Shown: positions 4,954 to 6,314 of the stretch, in pieces | How the letters are laid out: the number at the start of each line of letters is the position of its first letter | Position numbering within the stretch: the stretch's first letter is position 1 | Origin: Siphonobacter sp047605205 | Lineage (GTDB): Bacteria; Bacteroidota; Bacteroidia; Cytophagales; Spirosomataceae | Assembly: GCA_047605205.1 (NCBI GenBank) | Contig: JASGGE010000181.1 | Span: forward strand, 1-6,314 | Length of the DNA stretch: 6,314 nucleotides | Direction of reading: 5' to 3' | Made by a program: the position numbers and the translations under genes | Notes under the pieces: model-generated | Database searches by the model: none | Seen by the model: the letters and a program-made list of their open reading frames with translations, nothing else | What the model was told of the DNA's origin: nothing

Positions 4954-6314
4954 TTAGAAACTGACTTGTACACCTATCGTTGCATTTCGCCCCCGGGTTG
5001 TATAGCCGTAAATATCATAATACTGTTCATCCATCAAATTTCGAATATCCCCGTACACTCTGAACATTCCATTAATCCGATATTCCGCATAAATATCGAG
5101 TGTATGATAGGCATTTAAGTTAACTATTTCCGTTTGGTAGGTCGCCGAATTATAGAACTGATCCGGACGCTGGCCCACACTACGGATGGTAGCAGAAGCA
5201 AACAGTTTCGGAGTGATCTGATAACCAATCGTTGCATTGACCAGACTCTTTGGCCGGCGATACAGGTTTGCATAACTCGTATCATGACCACTTACCTGTT
5301 TGGTAATTTTCCCCGTTACGAATGTAGCATTAGCCGTTAACGACAACTTCCCAAGCTGGTATTGTCCTTCTATTTCAACTCCGTGATCATGCTGTTTGTC
5401 ATAGTTAGCATACACGCCGTAAGGGTAACTGCTCTTAGACTGATATACTATACCATTTTTAATGTGCCGGTCGAAGTACAGAGCCCGGATGTTTGATTTC
5501 CCATCAGGAGCAAAAAACTGCAAACCCGCTTCAAAAGAACGGCTATTTTCAGGCTTCAGGTTTTTATTGCCATACGGCGAATAGAGCTGATACAGAGAAG
5601 GAGCCCGGAATCCGCTGGATACGTTCACGAAAGCTTTTAACCGATTGCTAATGAGATAGGAAGGATTAAATGAATACGTAACGTTACTTCCATACAGAGA
5701 ATGATGATTATAACGCCCCCCTACTTCCACTGACAACCCGGCCTTGGTATGGAAAAGACCAGTTACATAGGCACTGAAAAGTCTGGTACTGGCGGTATCT
5801 TTCCCGATAGGCGTTGATTCATAAGGGCCCCATTCGCTATAGGAAAGGTAGCTCTGGTTTGTATTCTGCGTTCTGAAATCTACTCCGGTTAGTAAATCGA
5901 AATTCTTGTGTGCGTTCCAGGTATGGTAGATCTCGGCATAATGCGTAACTCCACCGTACGTACCTTTAGAATAGACCTCGTCGGAAGTAGTATAGGTTGA
6001 ATCGTTTAGATAAAGGCGATTAAAGCTACTAACACTGTAGTTTAGGGTTAGCTTTCCTTTTGCATGCGTGTATTCGAAACCAGTACCAAACAATTTCATG
6101 GTATTGGTTGCTGTATAGTCTTTTTCATCAGTAAAGGCCGCCCAATCCAGGTCTGTTTTATAACGCGAATACACTCCACGTAACTTCCACAATAAGCGGG
6201 AATTTAACTGAACCCCCATATTCGCCAGAACATTATCCTGCCAGAAGCCTTCCTTATCAAAACTTTGCTGTCCAGTAGTGTCACGTGCTGCCGAAAAACC
6301 GTCTGAACGTAAAC
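4954..6314 (-). CDS. TonB-dependent outer-membrane receptor, BtuB-like, C-terminal part (5' end outside window)
   Basis: Outer-membrane beta-barrel that imports a scarce ligand using TonB energy. Only the last 452 residues are visible; the frame runs open through the right edge, so the ATG at 6219 is internal, not the start. The residues before it read LRSDGFSAARD and later FDKEGFWQDN, typical of the early barrel of BtuB-type receptors. The body is a series of alternating polar/aromatic beta strands, with the conserved SSGFRAPSLYQLY stretch followed by NLKPENSRSFEAGLQ, a signature of this superfamily. The end is diagnostic: a DIRNLMDEQYYD segment, then GYTTRGRN and a final strand ending in Phe, the usual BAM recognition residue. 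The plug and TonB box (roughly 200-250 residues) would lie to the right. It is not SusC-like in length or ending. The ligand may be cobalamin or another chelate or small molecule; this cannot be decided without the 5' end and its leader. Confidence 0.9.
   Translation of the reverse strand, partial: LRSDGFSAARDTTGQQSFDKEGFWQDNVLANMGVQLNSRLLWKLRGVYSRYKTDLDWAAFTDEKDYTATNTMKLFGTGFEYTHAKGKLTLNYSVSSFNRLYLNDSTYTTSDEVYSKGTYGGVTHYAEIYHTWNAHKNFDLLTGVDFRTQNTNQSYLSYSEWGPYESTPIGKDTASTRLFSAYVTGLFHTKAGLSVEVGGRYNHHSLYGSNVTYSFNPSYLISNRLKAFVNVSSGFRAPSLYQLYSPYGNKNLKPENSRSFEAGLQFFAPDGKSNIRALYFDRHIKNGIVYQSKSSYPYGVYANYDKQHDHGVEIEGQYQLGKLSLTANATFVTGKITKQVSGHDTSYANLYRRPKSLVNATIGYQITPKLFASATIRSVGQRPDQFYNSATYQTEIVNLNAYHTLDIYAEYRINGMFRVYGDIRNLMDEQYYDIYGYTTRGRNATIGVQVSF

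Noticed and set aside
6217..6219. ATG as the start of the TonB-dependent receptor
   Set aside because: The frame continues open to the right edge with typical receptor sequence (GFSAARD, FDKEGFW), so this Met is internal and the gene is partial.
3630..6314. GH130-type gene plus TonB receptor as a polysaccharide utilisation locus
   Set aside because: The receptor is BtuB-like rather than SusC-like, no SusD-like gene is visible, and a long hairpin separates the genes.
1..6314. Mobile element, CRISPR array, tRNA/rRNA, defence or other novel multi-gene system
   Set aside because: No transposase, integrase, regularly spaced repeats, tRNA-like cloverleaf or defence-type domain was seen; all long frames belong to known housekeeping or catabolic families.

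Overview
The window looks like an ordinary chromosomal stretch from a member of the Bacteroidota, most likely a Cytophagales-type bacterium. The evidence is a TonB-dependent receptor ending in aromatic-rich beta strands, a GH130-type lipoprotein, a Bacteroidota-style FemAB/GNAT-like protein, no clear Shine-Dalgarno sequences ahead of the starts, and moderate GC content. The lineage is inferred from protein character only; no marker gene is present.

Left part, plus strand: a FemAB/GNAT-like acyltransferase (35-997, start uncertain because the frame is open to the left edge) is followed after 54 bp by a complete thiolase of the acetyl-CoA C-acyltransferase (FadA) type (1052-2230). They may be co-transcribed, and the unit closes with a strong hairpin at 2258-2294. 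After about 165 bp of AT-rich non-coding DNA comes a complete RhaT-type L-rhamnose/proton symporter (2461-3558), which forms its own unit. It is closed by a perfect palindromic hairpin at 3573-3606 that also lies downstream of the convergent gene.

Right part, minus strand: a predicted lipoprotein of the GH130 beta-mannoside hydrolase/phosphorylase family (4733-3630) lies downstream of a BtuB-like TonB-dependent outer-membrane receptor. The receptor's N-terminal part lies beyond the right edge (coding 6314-4954). The 220 bp between them contain a long interrupted hairpin (4890-4941), probably the receptor terminator, so the two are probably separate units.

Several genes fit a life of taking up and breaking down sugars and fatty acids: rhamnose import, mannoside cleavage in the envelope, TonB-driven uptake and the last step of beta-oxidation. 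The window does not show them as one pathway. There is no SusC/SusD pair, no rhamnose catabolic gene and no other beta-oxidation gene here. I found no mobile element, RNA gene, CRISPR array or convincing novel system. The most useful leads are the solitary GH130 lipoprotein, which may be a hydrolase rather than a phosphorylase, and the three strong hairpins that divide the region into units.
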